NCBI GenBank assembly: GCA_043806975.1
Contig: JAZDGL010000069.1
Location: forward strand, 1-61,656
Direction of reading: 5' to 3'
Length of the DNA stretch: 61,656 nt
Source: JAZDGL01 sp043806975
GTDB taxonomy: Bacteria; Patescibacteriota; Minisyncoccia; CAYZDR01
Shown: one piece after another, positions 24,466 through 32,271 of the stretch
Position numbering within the stretch: the first letter of the stretch is position 1
Layout of the letters: each line of letters opens with the position of its first letter
Notes under the pieces: model-generated
Databases searched by the model: none
The model's input: the letters and a program-made list of their open reading frames with translations, nothing else
Told to the model about the DNA's origin: nothing
Position numbers and translations under genes: made by a program

Positions 24466-26436
24466 ATGAATAACATTACTTATTTTGCTAAAACAAATTT
24501 TAGAAATCAAGAGAAAACTTTTGGAATAAAGCCTGACGATCGCCGCCGCCATGTGTATTTGATTGGAAAGACTGGTATGGGAAAAACTGAATGTATGAAA
24601 AATATGGTGATTCAGGATATCCAAAACGGGCATGGTGTAGCAATTCTTGATCCGCATGGAGACGCGGCGGAGGATCTTTTAAATTTTGTTCCGCCTTCAA
24701 GAATAAATGATGTTGTTTATTTTAATCCTGCTGACGAAGAAAACCCAATCGCGTTTAATATCTTGGAATCTGTTGATGGAAGGGACAAAAAATATTTGAT
24801 TGCGTCGGGGCTAATGGGAGTTTTTAAAAAGCTTTGGCCTGATGTTTGGAGCGCCCGAATGGAATATTTACTTAATAACACGATTCTTGCTCTTTTAGAG
24901 TATCCTAGCAGCACAATGCTGGGGATAAATAGAATGTTTTCCGATAAAGAATTTAGGAAAAAAGTTGTGGATAGGGTGACTGATCCGCTGGTTAAGTCGT
25001 TTTGGGTGAATGAATTCGCGAAATATACCGATCGGCTTGCGACAGAGGCGACTTCGGCGGTGCAAAACAAGGTAGGACAATTTTTGTCTTCTGCGATTAT
25101 CCGCAACATTATTGGACAGCCAAAATCAACGATTAGTATGCGGGATATTATGAATAATCAGAAAATTTTGATAGTAAATCTTTCCAAGGGTAAAATCGGC
25201 GAAGACAATATGAAGCTTTTGGGGGGAATGATTGTGACAAAATTACAGCTGGCGGCGATGGAAAGGGTGAATATTCCCGAAGAAGACAGAAAAGATTTTT
25301 ATCTTTATGTTGATGAGTTGCAGAATTTTGTAAATGAATCTTTCGCGGGAATTCTCTCTGAGGCAAGAAAATATCGCCTTTCGCTTACTTTGGCACATCA
25401 GTATATTAAGCAGCTCCCAGAGGTTATTCGCGACGCTATATTTGGCAACGCGGGAACTTTAATAACTTTTCGCATAGGCGCGGAAGATGCGGAATTTTTG
25501 GAAAAAGAGTTTGAGCCTGCCGTGATGATGAATGATATTATCAATCTTCCGAAATATAATATTTATTTAAAATTGATGATTGATGGGATTACCAGCAATG
25601 CTTTTAGTGCCGTTTCGCTCCCCCCGATGAAACCGGCAGAGGCTAGCTCGGTTGATAAGGTGGTTAAGGTTTCAAGAGAGCGATATAGCAAGAAGAAAAT
25701 GGAAGTAGAAGAAAAAATTATTCGTTGGATAGGCGTGGATATAGGCGATAATAGTAAAGGAAATTTGGCGGGCAAAGAAAATGGGGGTTATTCAGGCAGC
25801 GGAGGAGGCGAAAATCCTCCCGAGATGTTTAAAGCAGAGTGCGCCCAGTGCGGAAAGCCGACTTTTGTTCCGTTTAAGCCCGATGAAAGGCGGCCTGTCT
25901 TTTGCGAAAAATGTTTGAAGAATTTAAGAAGCTCGGGCGCCACTTTTTCATACAAGAAAGCAGGAAATGGGCAGGAGCAAAATGGAGCGGTTCAAAATAA
26001 AGAAAATAGAGTTAGCGAGGCGCCGAATCTGCCTAAAAAAGAAAATTATTCGCAAAATAATAATAATCAAGAGAATAATAATTATCGCAAGCCCGGGTTA
26101 AACCAATATAACAATGATCTTTTAAGCGAGGCTCCCAAAAAAGAAGTTTCTATTAAAGATGCTTTACAAAAAGCTTTGGCAGGGGAAACGAGCAAACAAG
26201 TGGTTACAAAAAGTCGCCAAAAAGAGGTTGATGTGGCAGGAATAAGGGATTTAGTAAGCAATGTTTTGAATAAGCGAATGGGGAGCGGAGATGGCGGGGA
26301 AAATAAGAGCGATGAAAATGGCAAAGGTATTGCGGATGCGGGGGTAAATAATTTGTCAGGACAAAATTTAGAAAAACCTTCTTCCGCGCAAGCAGGGAAT
26401 GAGCTTAAACAAGGAGAAGAGGTAAGATTTTCTTAA
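24466..26436 (+). CDS. VirD4/TraG-like type IV coupling ATPase
   Basis: It is 656 aa. Walker A is LIGKTGMGKTECM near residue 35, followed by HGVAILDPHGD. The Walker B region is FYLYVDELQNFVNESF, and QYIKQLPEVIRDAIFGNAGTLITFRIG is the conserved C-domain stretch of this family. After the motor domain, CAQCGKPTFVPFKP with FCEKC forms a four-cysteine zinc ribbon. The last 150 residues are low-complexity and Asn-rich. It lacks an N-terminal TM segment, so the upstream membrane protein may anchor it. It is probably involved in DNA or protein transfer; the substrate is unknown. Confidence 0.9.
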   Translation: MNNITYFAKTNFRNQEKTFGIKPDDRRRHVYLIGKTGMGKTECMKNMVIQDIQNGHGVAILDPHGDAAEDLLNFVPPSRINDVVYFNPADEENPIAFNILESVDGRDKKYLIASGLMGVFKKLWPDVWSARMEYLLNNTILALLEYPSSTMLGINRMFSDKEFRKKVVDRVTDPLVKSFWVNEFAKYTDRLATEATSAVQNKVGQFLSSAIIRNIIGQPKSTISMRDIMNNQKILIVNLSKGKIGEDNMKLLGGMIVTKLQLAAMERVNIPEEDRKDFYLYVDELQNFVNESFAGILSEARKYRLSLTLAHQYIKQLPEVIRDAIFGNAGTLITFRIGAEDAEFLEKEFEPAVMMNDIINLPKYNIYLKLMIDGITSNAFSAVSLPPMKPAEASSVDKVVKVSRERYSKKKMEVEEKIIRWIGVDIGDNSKGNLAGKENGGYSGSGGGENPPEMFKAECAQCGKPTFVPFKPDERRPVFCEKCLKNLRSSGATFSYKKAGNGQEQNGAVQNKENRVSEAPNLPKKENYSQNNNNQENNNYRKPGLNQYNNDLLSEAPKKEVSIKDALQKALAGETSKQVVTKSRQKEVDVAGIRDLVSNVLNKRMGSGDGGENKSDENGKGIADAGVNNLSGQNLEKPSSAQAGNELKQGEEVRFS

Positions 26437-26446
26437 GGTTTTTATT

Positions 26447-27460
26447 ATGGGAAAGGCAAGGCTAGATTTAGCGGGAGTTTTAAGGGGGCAAACAGATTTT
26501 CGGCTTAAACAGATAAGCCAAAGTTTGTTTAATCCAAAAATTAGAGGCTGGGACGAAATAACAAGTCTTCCAAAAGGTTTGCGGGAAAATTTATTAGATA
26601 ATATCCCGTGGGTTTTTTTAAAACTAAAAGAGCTACAAATTAGTGAGAAAGATGGATCTCAAAAGGCGCTATTGGAGTTGGAAGACGGGAATTTAATTGA
26701 AGCGGTTTTAATGGGAAATGCTAGAGGAGGATACACGGTATGTCTTTCAAGCCAAGCGGGGTGCCCTGTTGGATGCGCTTTTTGCAGCACGGGACAGATG
26801 GGTTTCGCGCGCAATCTAACCAGCAATGAAATAATTGACCAGTTTAGGTTTTGGCTTTATAGAAATGACAAAATCAATAATATCGTTATAATGGGGATGG
26901 GAGAGCCGTTTTTAAATTATGAAAATGTGAGAGACGCCGTAAGAAGCATTATAAAGTATTCTGAAATCGGTCCGAATCACATTGTGGTGTCTTCGGTGGG
27001 GATAATAGATAAGCTGGAACAGGTTTTGTCTGATGAGAGCTGGCCAAAAGCGCGATTGGCAATTTCGCTTCACAGCGCCATTGATTCTACCCGCAAAAAA
27101 ATAGTCCCTGTCCACAACGAGACATTTTTTGCCGATTTGATCGGGTGGTCTAAAAAATATTTGGAAAAGTTTGATGCTAGAAATAGCCATTTGTCTTTTG
27201 AATATATTTTGCTGGAAAGCATAAATGACTCGCAAGATGAGGCGCAGGCGTTGGTCAGTTTTTTAAAGGAAATTGGTGATAGGGACAGGATAAAAGTTAA
27301 TTTAATCCAATATAATCAAACTTTGGGAAGTTTTTCTCCGTCTAAACGGATATTTGATTTTCAGAATACGATTAAAAATGCTGGGATTTTTTGCGCGATT
27401 CGCAAGTCTTATGGAAGCGATATTTCAGCCGCTTGCGGGCAATTGGCGGGGAAAATTTAG
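26447..27460 (+). CDS. rlmN: 23S rRNA (adenine2503-C2)-methyltransferase RlmN
   Basis: It is 337 aa. The radical-SAM cluster CPVGCAFCSTGQ is preceded by VCLSSQAGCPVG. Other family motifs are IVIMGMGEPFLNYENV, LAISLHSA and the C-terminal RKSYGSDISAACGQL with the methyl-accepting Cys. It methylates A2503 of 23S rRNA and A37 of some tRNAs. It follows the VirD4-like gene by ten bases. The region after its stop is filled with repeats. Confidence 0.96.
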   Translation: MGKARLDLAGVLRGQTDFRLKQISQSLFNPKIRGWDEITSLPKGLRENLLDNIPWVFLKLKELQISEKDGSQKALLELEDGNLIEAVLMGNARGGYTVCLSSQAGCPVGCAFCSTGQMGFARNLTSNEIIDQFRFWLYRNDKINNIVIMGMGEPFLNYENVRDAVRSIIKYSEIGPNHIVVSSVGIIDKLEQVLSDESWPKARLAISLHSAIDSTRKKIVPVHNETFFADLIGWSKKYLEKFDARNSHLSFEYILLESINDSQDEAQALVSFLKEIGDRDRIKVNLIQYNQTLGSFSPSKRIFDFQNTIKNAGIFCAIRKSYGSDISAACGQLAGKI

Positions 27461-27470
27461 TGATTTTAAG

Positions 27471-27694
27471 CTGTTTTGCGATAGCTATAGCTGCCGCAAA
27501 ACAAATTCCAATATTTTCTCCTTTTGGTTCTCCTTCGCCCTATGGGCTTCGCGGGATGCAGCAAGGGAGATTAAGAGGGATTCCAATATTTTCTCCTCGC
27601 AATAAGGGAGACTGAGAGGGATTCCAATATTTCCTCCCTTAATAAGGGGGGATGAAGGGGGTTTTTAAAATAAATTTGTTTTGCGGAAGCTATA
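27471..27694. repeat. Family A element, copy 5 (three internal modules), abutting a right-end remnant
   Basis: Bases 27471-27487 (CTGTTTTGCGATAGCTA) are a right-end remnant. The full element runs 27486-27694, from TATAGCTGCCGCAAAACAAATT to AAATTTGTTTTGCGGAAGCTATA. Inside are three tandem ATTCCAATATTTTCTCC...GAGAGGG hairpin modules, making it 209 bp against 91 bp for copy 1. It sits just upstream of tRNA-Pro and R-M island 2. Confidence 0.87.
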
Positions 27695-27715
27695 ATTTAT
27701 TTGCAAATAAGTTTA

Positions 27716-27786
27716 CGGGGTATAGCGTAAAGGTAGCGCGCAGCTTTCGGGTAGCTGTAGTTCCAGTTCAATTCTGGATACCCCGA
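27716..27786 (+). tRNA. tRNA-Pro (anticodon CGG)
   Basis: The acceptor CGGGGTA pairs with TACCCCG. The anticodon arm is CAGCT-TTCGGGT-AGCTG, anticodon CGG followed by G37, for codon CCG. The T arm is TCCAG-TTCAATT-CTGGA. The discriminator is A and CCA is not encoded. The R-M island starts 69 bases downstream. Confidence 0.92.
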
Positions 27787-27798
27787 CAGGAAGTTTAA

Positions 27799-27852
27799 AT
27801 TAAAATTGCTCAAGCATTAGATATAAAAGTGGATGATTTAACCAAAAAATAA
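27799..27852 (+). pseudogene. C-terminal remnant of an XRE-family HTH regulator
   Basis: After an in-frame stop the codons read IKIAQALDIKVDDLTKK and then TAA, the typical end of an XRE/HTH_3 domain (helix 4-5, ...IAxALxVxxxDL). No N-terminal part is present between it and tRNA-Pro. XRE-type controller proteins often precede R-M genes, so this may be the remains of a C protein. Confidence 0.6.
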
Positions 27853-27854
27853 AT

Positions 27855-29126
27855 ATGAGCCAAACAGTTATCTCGTTATTGAATAAAATAAAAATTGATC
27901 CATCGTGGTCTTTTTCCGATAAAACAAGGAAGGAAACGGCGTATATTACGCATGGGTATCATCGTTATCCTGCAAAATTTATTCCGCAAATAGTTTCTCG
28001 TTTGGCGGAAAAATATACACGAGCAGGCGATTTTATCGTTGATCCATTTGGTGGTTGCGGGACGACTCTTGTTGAATCAAGAGTTATGGGACGGCCGTCA
28101 ATTGCCGTTGATATTAACCCAGTCGCTGTTTTAATTACGAAAGCGAAAATTACGGCAATTGATCCTATAAAAATTGAAAAGGAATTTACAATTTTTCAAA
28201 AGAAATTGGAATCTTATAGCGAAAAAACAAAAGTAAAAGCTCCTGAGCACGAAAGAATTGACTATTGGTTTAAGCCAGAAGAAAAAAGAAAACTTGCTTT
28301 TATTTTTGCTGAGATTTCAAAAATAAAAGATCAAGATATTCAAGATTTCTTTTTCTGCGGGTTTTCAAACATTCTTAAAAATTGTTCAATATGGCTACAA
28401 AAAAGTAATAAACCAACAAGGGATTTTGAAAAAAAACCTTCGGAGCCGATTAAAACATTTTTAAAACAAATAAAAATGATGTTGCGAGGCAACACGCGAT
28501 TATTTGAATTGTTATCAGAAAAAGGTTATTCGAAGATTTCAAGTAAAGTAATTTGCACAGACGCAAGGACAATTCCCGCAAAGGATAACAGTGTTAGCTT
28601 GATTGTTACTTCTCCGCCTTATGTGACCTCTTACGAATACGCCGATCTGCACCAACTCACTGCTTTATGGTTAGAATATACTAAGGATTTGAGCGACTTT
28701 CGAAAACGATTTATTGGCACTTCGTATCACAATAAAAAAGATTTGACGCTTAATAGTGCGATTGCGGAAAATATCAGAAAAAAATTGTTAGAGAAAGATA
28801 AAAAAACCGCCGAGGAAGTTTCAACATACTTTAGCGAGATGAATCAGGTATTTGTTGAAATGAAAAGAATGCTAAAAAAAGGCGGAAAAACCTGTATTGT
28901 CATTGGCAATACGAGCTTAAAAGGCGTTGAAATACTTAATGCGGAGGTTTTTGTTGAGCAATTACAAAACTTGGGATTAAAAATCGCCGATATTATTAAA
29001 AGAGAAATTCCTTCAAAAAATTTGCCGTCTGTTCGAGATGAAAAGACGGGTAAATTTGCGAGCATAAATGATAAAAATAAAGTTTCTGTTTATCCAACAG
29101 AGTATATATTAATAATGGAAAAATAA
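27855..29126 (+). CDS. Type II DNA methyltransferase (N4-cytosine/N6-adenine class)
   Basis: It is 423 aa. SAM-binding motif I is DPFGGCGTT (D63), catalytic motif IV is TSPPY (252-256), and CIVIGNTSLKG follows. The SPPY form is more common in N4-cytosine methylases. The N-terminal ITHGYHRYPAKFIPQ segment also occurs in these beta-class enzymes. It is the first gene of a methylase-endonuclease-methylase operon, with spacers of only 4-5 nt. It protects the recognition site of the adjacent nuclease. Confidence 0.92.
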   Translation: MSQTVISLLNKIKIDPSWSFSDKTRKETAYITHGYHRYPAKFIPQIVSRLAEKYTRAGDFIVDPFGGCGTTLVESRVMGRPSIAVDINPVAVLITKAKITAIDPIKIEKEFTIFQKKLESYSEKTKVKAPEHERIDYWFKPEEKRKLAFIFAEISKIKDQDIQDFFFCGFSNILKNCSIWLQKSNKPTRDFEKKPSEPIKTFLKQIKMMLRGNTRLFELLSEKGYSKISSKVICTDARTIPAKDNSVSLIVTSPPYVTSYEYADLHQLTALWLEYTKDLSDFRKRFIGTSYHNKKDLTLNSAIAENIRKKLLEKDKKTAEEVSTYFSEMNQVFVEMKRMLKKGGKTCIVIGNTSLKGVEILNAEVFVEQLQNLGLKIADIIKREIPSKNLPSVRDEKTGKFASINDKNKVSVYPTEYILIMEK

Positions 29127-29130
29127 AACT

Positions 29131-29799
29131 ATGAGTATAAACGACCTTATCAAAATTTACGAAACAAAAAAGAAAAAATATGGTGTGCAAGCATATCGCC
29201 ACATTTCAAATGTTTTGAAAGAAGCCAAAGAATTACATAAAAAAGATTTTACAGGCAATGACCACGAGCAATCGTGGCGCGCTTTCAAAGGTAAAAACTT
29301 GGAAAAATTGATTGAATACATTATCACGGATGAAGTTAACGCTTTAAACTTGCGGGTAGTAAATGGAAATAGTCTTGAAAGAACGAACGGATCAAATCTT
29401 TCAAAAGAGTTAAGTTTGGTTAAAAGAAATCTAATTGTTGATTATGGCGAGTTTGGTTCGCATTTACCGGATGTCGATTTGATTATTTACGACCCAAAAA
29501 CTAGCAAAGTCGTTGCTGTTTTGTCAAGCAAGGTAACTTTGCGGGAAAGAATAGCCCAAACTGGTTATTGGAAAATTAAACTTGCCTCTGACGAAGCGAC
29601 AAAACATATCAAAGTTTATTTCGTAACGCCGGATGAAGACGGAACACTAACGATTAAAAAACCTACAAAAAAAGGCAGGGCAATCGTTGAAGTGGATACA
29701 GACGGCAGTTATGTTTTGAGTGAGACAGATATTGAGGAAAGCGACAAGGTAAAAATGTTTGATAAATTTATTGATGATCTTAAGAAATTGCTCAAATAA
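29131..29799 (+). CDS. Putative type II restriction endonuclease, BsaWI-like
   Basis: It is 222 aa, lodged between two methyltransferases. The nuclease core appears as LPDVDLIIYDP (D114, D116), then AVLSSKVTLRER with K134, a PD...SxK variant in which the usual Glu/Asp is replaced by Ser. This form, together with the TLRERIAQTGYWK helix, recalls the BsaWI family and other CCGG-type enzymes; that assignment is from memory and tentative. Its operon position makes a nuclease role very likely. Confidence 0.75.
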   Translation: MSINDLIKIYETKKKKYGVQAYRHISNVLKEAKELHKKDFTGNDHEQSWRAFKGKNLEKLIEYIITDEVNALNLRVVNGNSLERTNGSNLSKELSLVKRNLIVDYGEFGSHLPDVDLIIYDPKTSKVVAVLSSKVTLRERIAQTGYWKIKLASDEATKHIKVYFVTPDEDGTLTIKKPTKKGRAIVEVDTDGSYVLSETDIEESDKVKMFDKFIDDLKKLLK

Positions 29800-29804
29800 A
29801 TAAT

Positions 29805-30533
29805 ATGTCCAATAATTTAATAATTGAGTCAACAACTTTATGGGATTTTCCGAGACAAAATTATGGTGACAAGCCACACGGAAATAATAAATATAACGGT
29901 GTAACGCCGGCTTTTGTCATTTGGAATTTACTCCAAAGATATACCAAAGAGGGCGATTTAGTCGTTGATCCGATGTGCGGGAGCGGGACGACAATTGATG
30001 TTGCAAAAGAATTGAACAGGAAAGTAATCGGCTATGATCTGAACATTGTTAGACCCGATGTAATTAAAAACGATGCCCGACAAATTCCGCTTGCTGACAA
30101 TTCTGTTGATTTTGTTTTTATTGATTCGCCATATTCCGACAATATCAATTATTCTGACAATAAAGAGTGCATTGGTAAAATTTCTTGCGAAAAAATAGAA
30201 TTTTATGATGAATTAGAAAAAACCGCTACGGAAATTGCAAGAATTTTAAAACCTGGAAAAGCTATGGGTTGGGTTATTGCCGATCAATGGGTCAAAAAGA
30301 AATTTACAGCCGTTGGATTTTTGATGTGGCAAAGGTTAGAAAAACATTTTGAACCAATGGATATTGTTTGCTTAACAAGGCATAACCAAACATCAAACAC
30401 GGGGATTTGGCATAACAGAGCAAGGCAGTTTAATTTTTATTTGAGAGGTTTTAAATATTTGTTTATTATGAGAAAATCAGCGCCATTGCGAGAAAAGCAG
30501 GTGAGTAGTCGTGAACCCAGCCATTTACTTTAA
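29805..30533 (+). CDS. Second DNA methyltransferase of R-M island 2
   Basis: It is 242 aa. Motif I is DPMCGSGTT (D55). Motif IV is DSPY (107-110), a variant lacking one proline of the usual DPPY/SPPY. Alone it would be called an RNA/DNA methyltransferase of the UPF0020-like type, but the operon context points to DNA. Two methylases around one nuclease may modify different strands of a non-palindromic site, or one may be auxiliary. A family A end remnant follows downstream. Confidence 0.83.
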   Translation: MSNNLIIESTTLWDFPRQNYGDKPHGNNKYNGVTPAFVIWNLLQRYTKEGDLVVDPMCGSGTTIDVAKELNRKVIGYDLNIVRPDVIKNDARQIPLADNSVDFVFIDSPYSDNINYSDNKECIGKISCEKIEFYDELEKTATEIARILKPGKAMGWVIADQWVKKKFTAVGFLMWQRLEKHFEPMDIVCLTRHNQTSNTGIWHNRARQFNFYLRGFKYLFIMRKSAPLREKQVSSREPSHLL

Positions 30534-30582
30534 ACTTAAAATATGGTAAAATAAAAAAGTGGAATTCACCGAAGAGGAATTT

Positions 30583-30611
30583 GTAAATAATTTTTTTTGC
30601 GGGATCTATAT
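30583..30611. repeat. Family A right-end remnant downstream of R-M island 2
   Basis: AATAATTTTTTTTGCGGGATCTATA matches the right terminus of family A. Just before it, a -10-like TAAAAT and GTG at 30559 open a short frame (VEFTEEEFVNNFF...) that runs into the repeat. That may be a truncated gene start. Confidence 0.55.
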
Positions 30612-30650
30612 TTTAATCAATTTATAAATTTATAAAACTAGAATAAAACT

Positions 30651-31574
30651 ATGAAAAAAACTGCGATAGGGGTAATAATAATTGTGGCATTGATTTTAGC
30701 AGGGGCGGGTGTTTTGAGGAACCTTAAAAATAGAGAAAATGGTTGGGTTTGTGAAAATGGGCAGTGGGTGAAGCGCGGGAACCCAAATACTTCAAAACCG
30801 GAAGGATTATGTGGAGTTCCTGCCGAGGATGAAAATAAAGAGAATGAAAATGCCGATGAGACAGAGGAAGAATCAAATATCATTGTTTCGTATCCTGAAC
30901 CGGGCGATCAGGTGAGTTTTCCTTTTAGGGTGGAAGGGATGGCGCGGGTTTTTGAAAGCACTCTTATGATTGAGTTGAAAGATAAAAATGGCAATGTTAT
31001 TTTTGATTCTTTCGCGATGGCGAACAGTCCAGATATGGGTCAGTTCGGACCGTTTGAGAAGGAAATTGATTTTTTAACAAATGCGCCGGAAAAAGAAGAT
31101 GTAGTTTTGGAAGTTTTTTGGTATTCTCCAAAAGACGGATCAAGACTTGATATGCGGTCTATCCCCTTAAAAATGACAGTCGGCGATGTTAGCAAAGTTG
31201 AGATTTTTTTCAGCAATGACAATTTTGACCCAGAAATTTCTTGCAATGTAGTTTTTCCAGTGGAGAGAGTTGTCCCCGCGGCGGAAAATATCGCGGAAAC
31301 TGCCATCGGGATGTTGCTAAAAGGATTGTTTAGAAAAGAATATAATGAAGGTTATCGCACGAATATAAATGCGGGAGTTAAATTTCAAAAAATAACGATA
31401 AAAAATCAAATAGCGTATATAGATTTTAACGAAGAATTGGAAGCGGCGGTTGGAGGATCTTGCTGGGTTTCTGCCATTCGCGCGCAAATCACACAGACAT
31501 TAAAACAGTTTTCAACCATTAAAGATGTTGTGATTTCAATTAACGGAAAATCTGAGGACATTTTGCAGCCGTAA
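30651..31574 (+). CDS. Membrane-anchored Gmad2-GerMN domain protein
   Basis: It is 307 aa. An N-terminal TM anchor (AIGVIIIVALILAGAGVL) leads to a short Cys-bearing segment (WVCENGQW...GLCGVP). Residues 80-180 form an Ig-like Gmad2 domain (IIVSYPEPGDQVSFPFRVEG, FGPFEKEIDF, LEVFWYSPKDGS). Residues 185-305 form a GerMN domain (VEIFFSNDNFDP, ENIAETAIGMLLKG, IDFNEELEA). These domains were named from spore germination proteins but are widespread in non-sporulating Patescibacteria. It probably acts at the cell surface; its ligand is unknown. Confidence 0.88.
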   Translation: MKKTAIGVIIIVALILAGAGVLRNLKNRENGWVCENGQWVKRGNPNTSKPEGLCGVPAEDENKENENADETEEESNIIVSYPEPGDQVSFPFRVEGMARVFESTLMIELKDKNGNVIFDSFAMANSPDMGQFGPFEKEIDFLTNAPEKEDVVLEVFWYSPKDGSRLDMRSIPLKMTVGDVSKVEIFFSNDNFDPEISCNVVFPVERVVPAAENIAETAIGMLLKGLFRKEYNEGYRTNINAGVKFQKITIKNQIAYIDFNEELEAAVGGSCWVSAIRAQITQTLKQFSTIKDVVISINGKSEDILQP

Positions 31575-31635
31575 AAAATAGTTGGCGGACGGTTAGCTGA
31601 TTAAAATGCGTGTTTTTATTGATCCGCCAAATTCT

Positions 31636-31707
31636 GAGCCTATAGCTCAGTGGTAGAGCGTTCGATTCACATTCGAAAGGTCGATGGTTCAAAACCATCT
31701 GGGCTCA
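31636..31707 (+). tRNA. tRNA-Val (anticodon CAC)
   Basis: The acceptor GAGCCTA pairs with TGGGCTC (one G-U pair). The D stem is GCTC/GAGC, the anticodon arm is TTCGA-TTCACAT-TCGAA with anticodon CAC for codon GTG, and the T arm is GATGG-TTCAAAA-CCATC. The discriminator is A and CCA is not encoded. Confidence 0.93.
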
Positions 31708-31772
31708 CTATTTGAAAAGCGGAGCGTGCTTTATAAGTTTAGTTTTTTAAATTTTTATTTTTTGGAGGGCAA

Positions 31773-32168
31773 ATGGAAAAGATAAAAGAAAAAATTAATA
31801 GCGCCTTAGGAGCGCTATCAAAGAAGGCGTTGAAAGAGCTTCCTGGAGACGGGGATTCCGATCGATTTGTTTTTTGTTGCATTGCCATTGGAGATTTGAT
31901 ACAAAAAAAGGTGTTCAATTTTCTGCTATCAAAAATGGTTGATGTCGATTTTTCGATCATAGAAAATGAGGTGTTTAATTGTTTTAATGCTGGCAAAAGT
32001 GTTCAAATAATAATTACCGCTTCTGAGCTTGGGACGGAGGTTAGAAGCGAGGCAACATTTGAGCAAAAAAATCCCTCTTTTAAAATTAGGGGGAAATTTT
32101 TTAAAATCGTTAATGATTTTGAGAAAAGGTCATCTTTGCTGGTAAAGCAGGATAGACTGAGAATTTAA
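31773..32168 (+). CDS. Hypothetical protein, 131 aa
   Basis: A Shine-Dalgarno sequence (TGGAGGGC) precedes the start and a clear terminator follows, so it is a monocistronic gene. The product is soluble and mixed alpha/beta, with no recognised motif; a CC pair (FVFCCIAIGDLIQKK) lies near residue 35. No family is recognised and no function is proposed. Confidence 0.72.
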   Translation: MEKIKEKINSALGALSKKALKELPGDGDSDRFVFCCIAIGDLIQKKVFNFLLSKMVDVDFSIIENEVFNCFNAGKSVQIIITASELGTEVRSEATFEQKNPSFKIRGKFFKIVNDFEKRSSLLVKQDRLRI

Positions 32169-32172
32169 GGAG

Positions 32173-32213
32173 AAAAGGCTGTTCGGTGTTTGACGAATAG
32201 CCTTTTTTGTTTT
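32173..32213 (+). terminator. Rho-independent terminator
   Basis: AAAAGGCTGTTCG pairs with CGAATAGCCTTTT (one G-T pair) and T6 follows. It ends the 131-aa gene. Confidence 0.82.
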
Positions 32214-32271
32214 ATAAATTATAAAAGTAGTTGCGTAGTTGTGGCGCAGTTTTGGAAGTATAATAAATTTT

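Noticed and set aside
27716..30611. tRNA-Pro as a defined att site for R-M island 2
   Set aside because: I could not find a direct repeat of the tRNA 3' end near the downstream edge, and no integrase is present.
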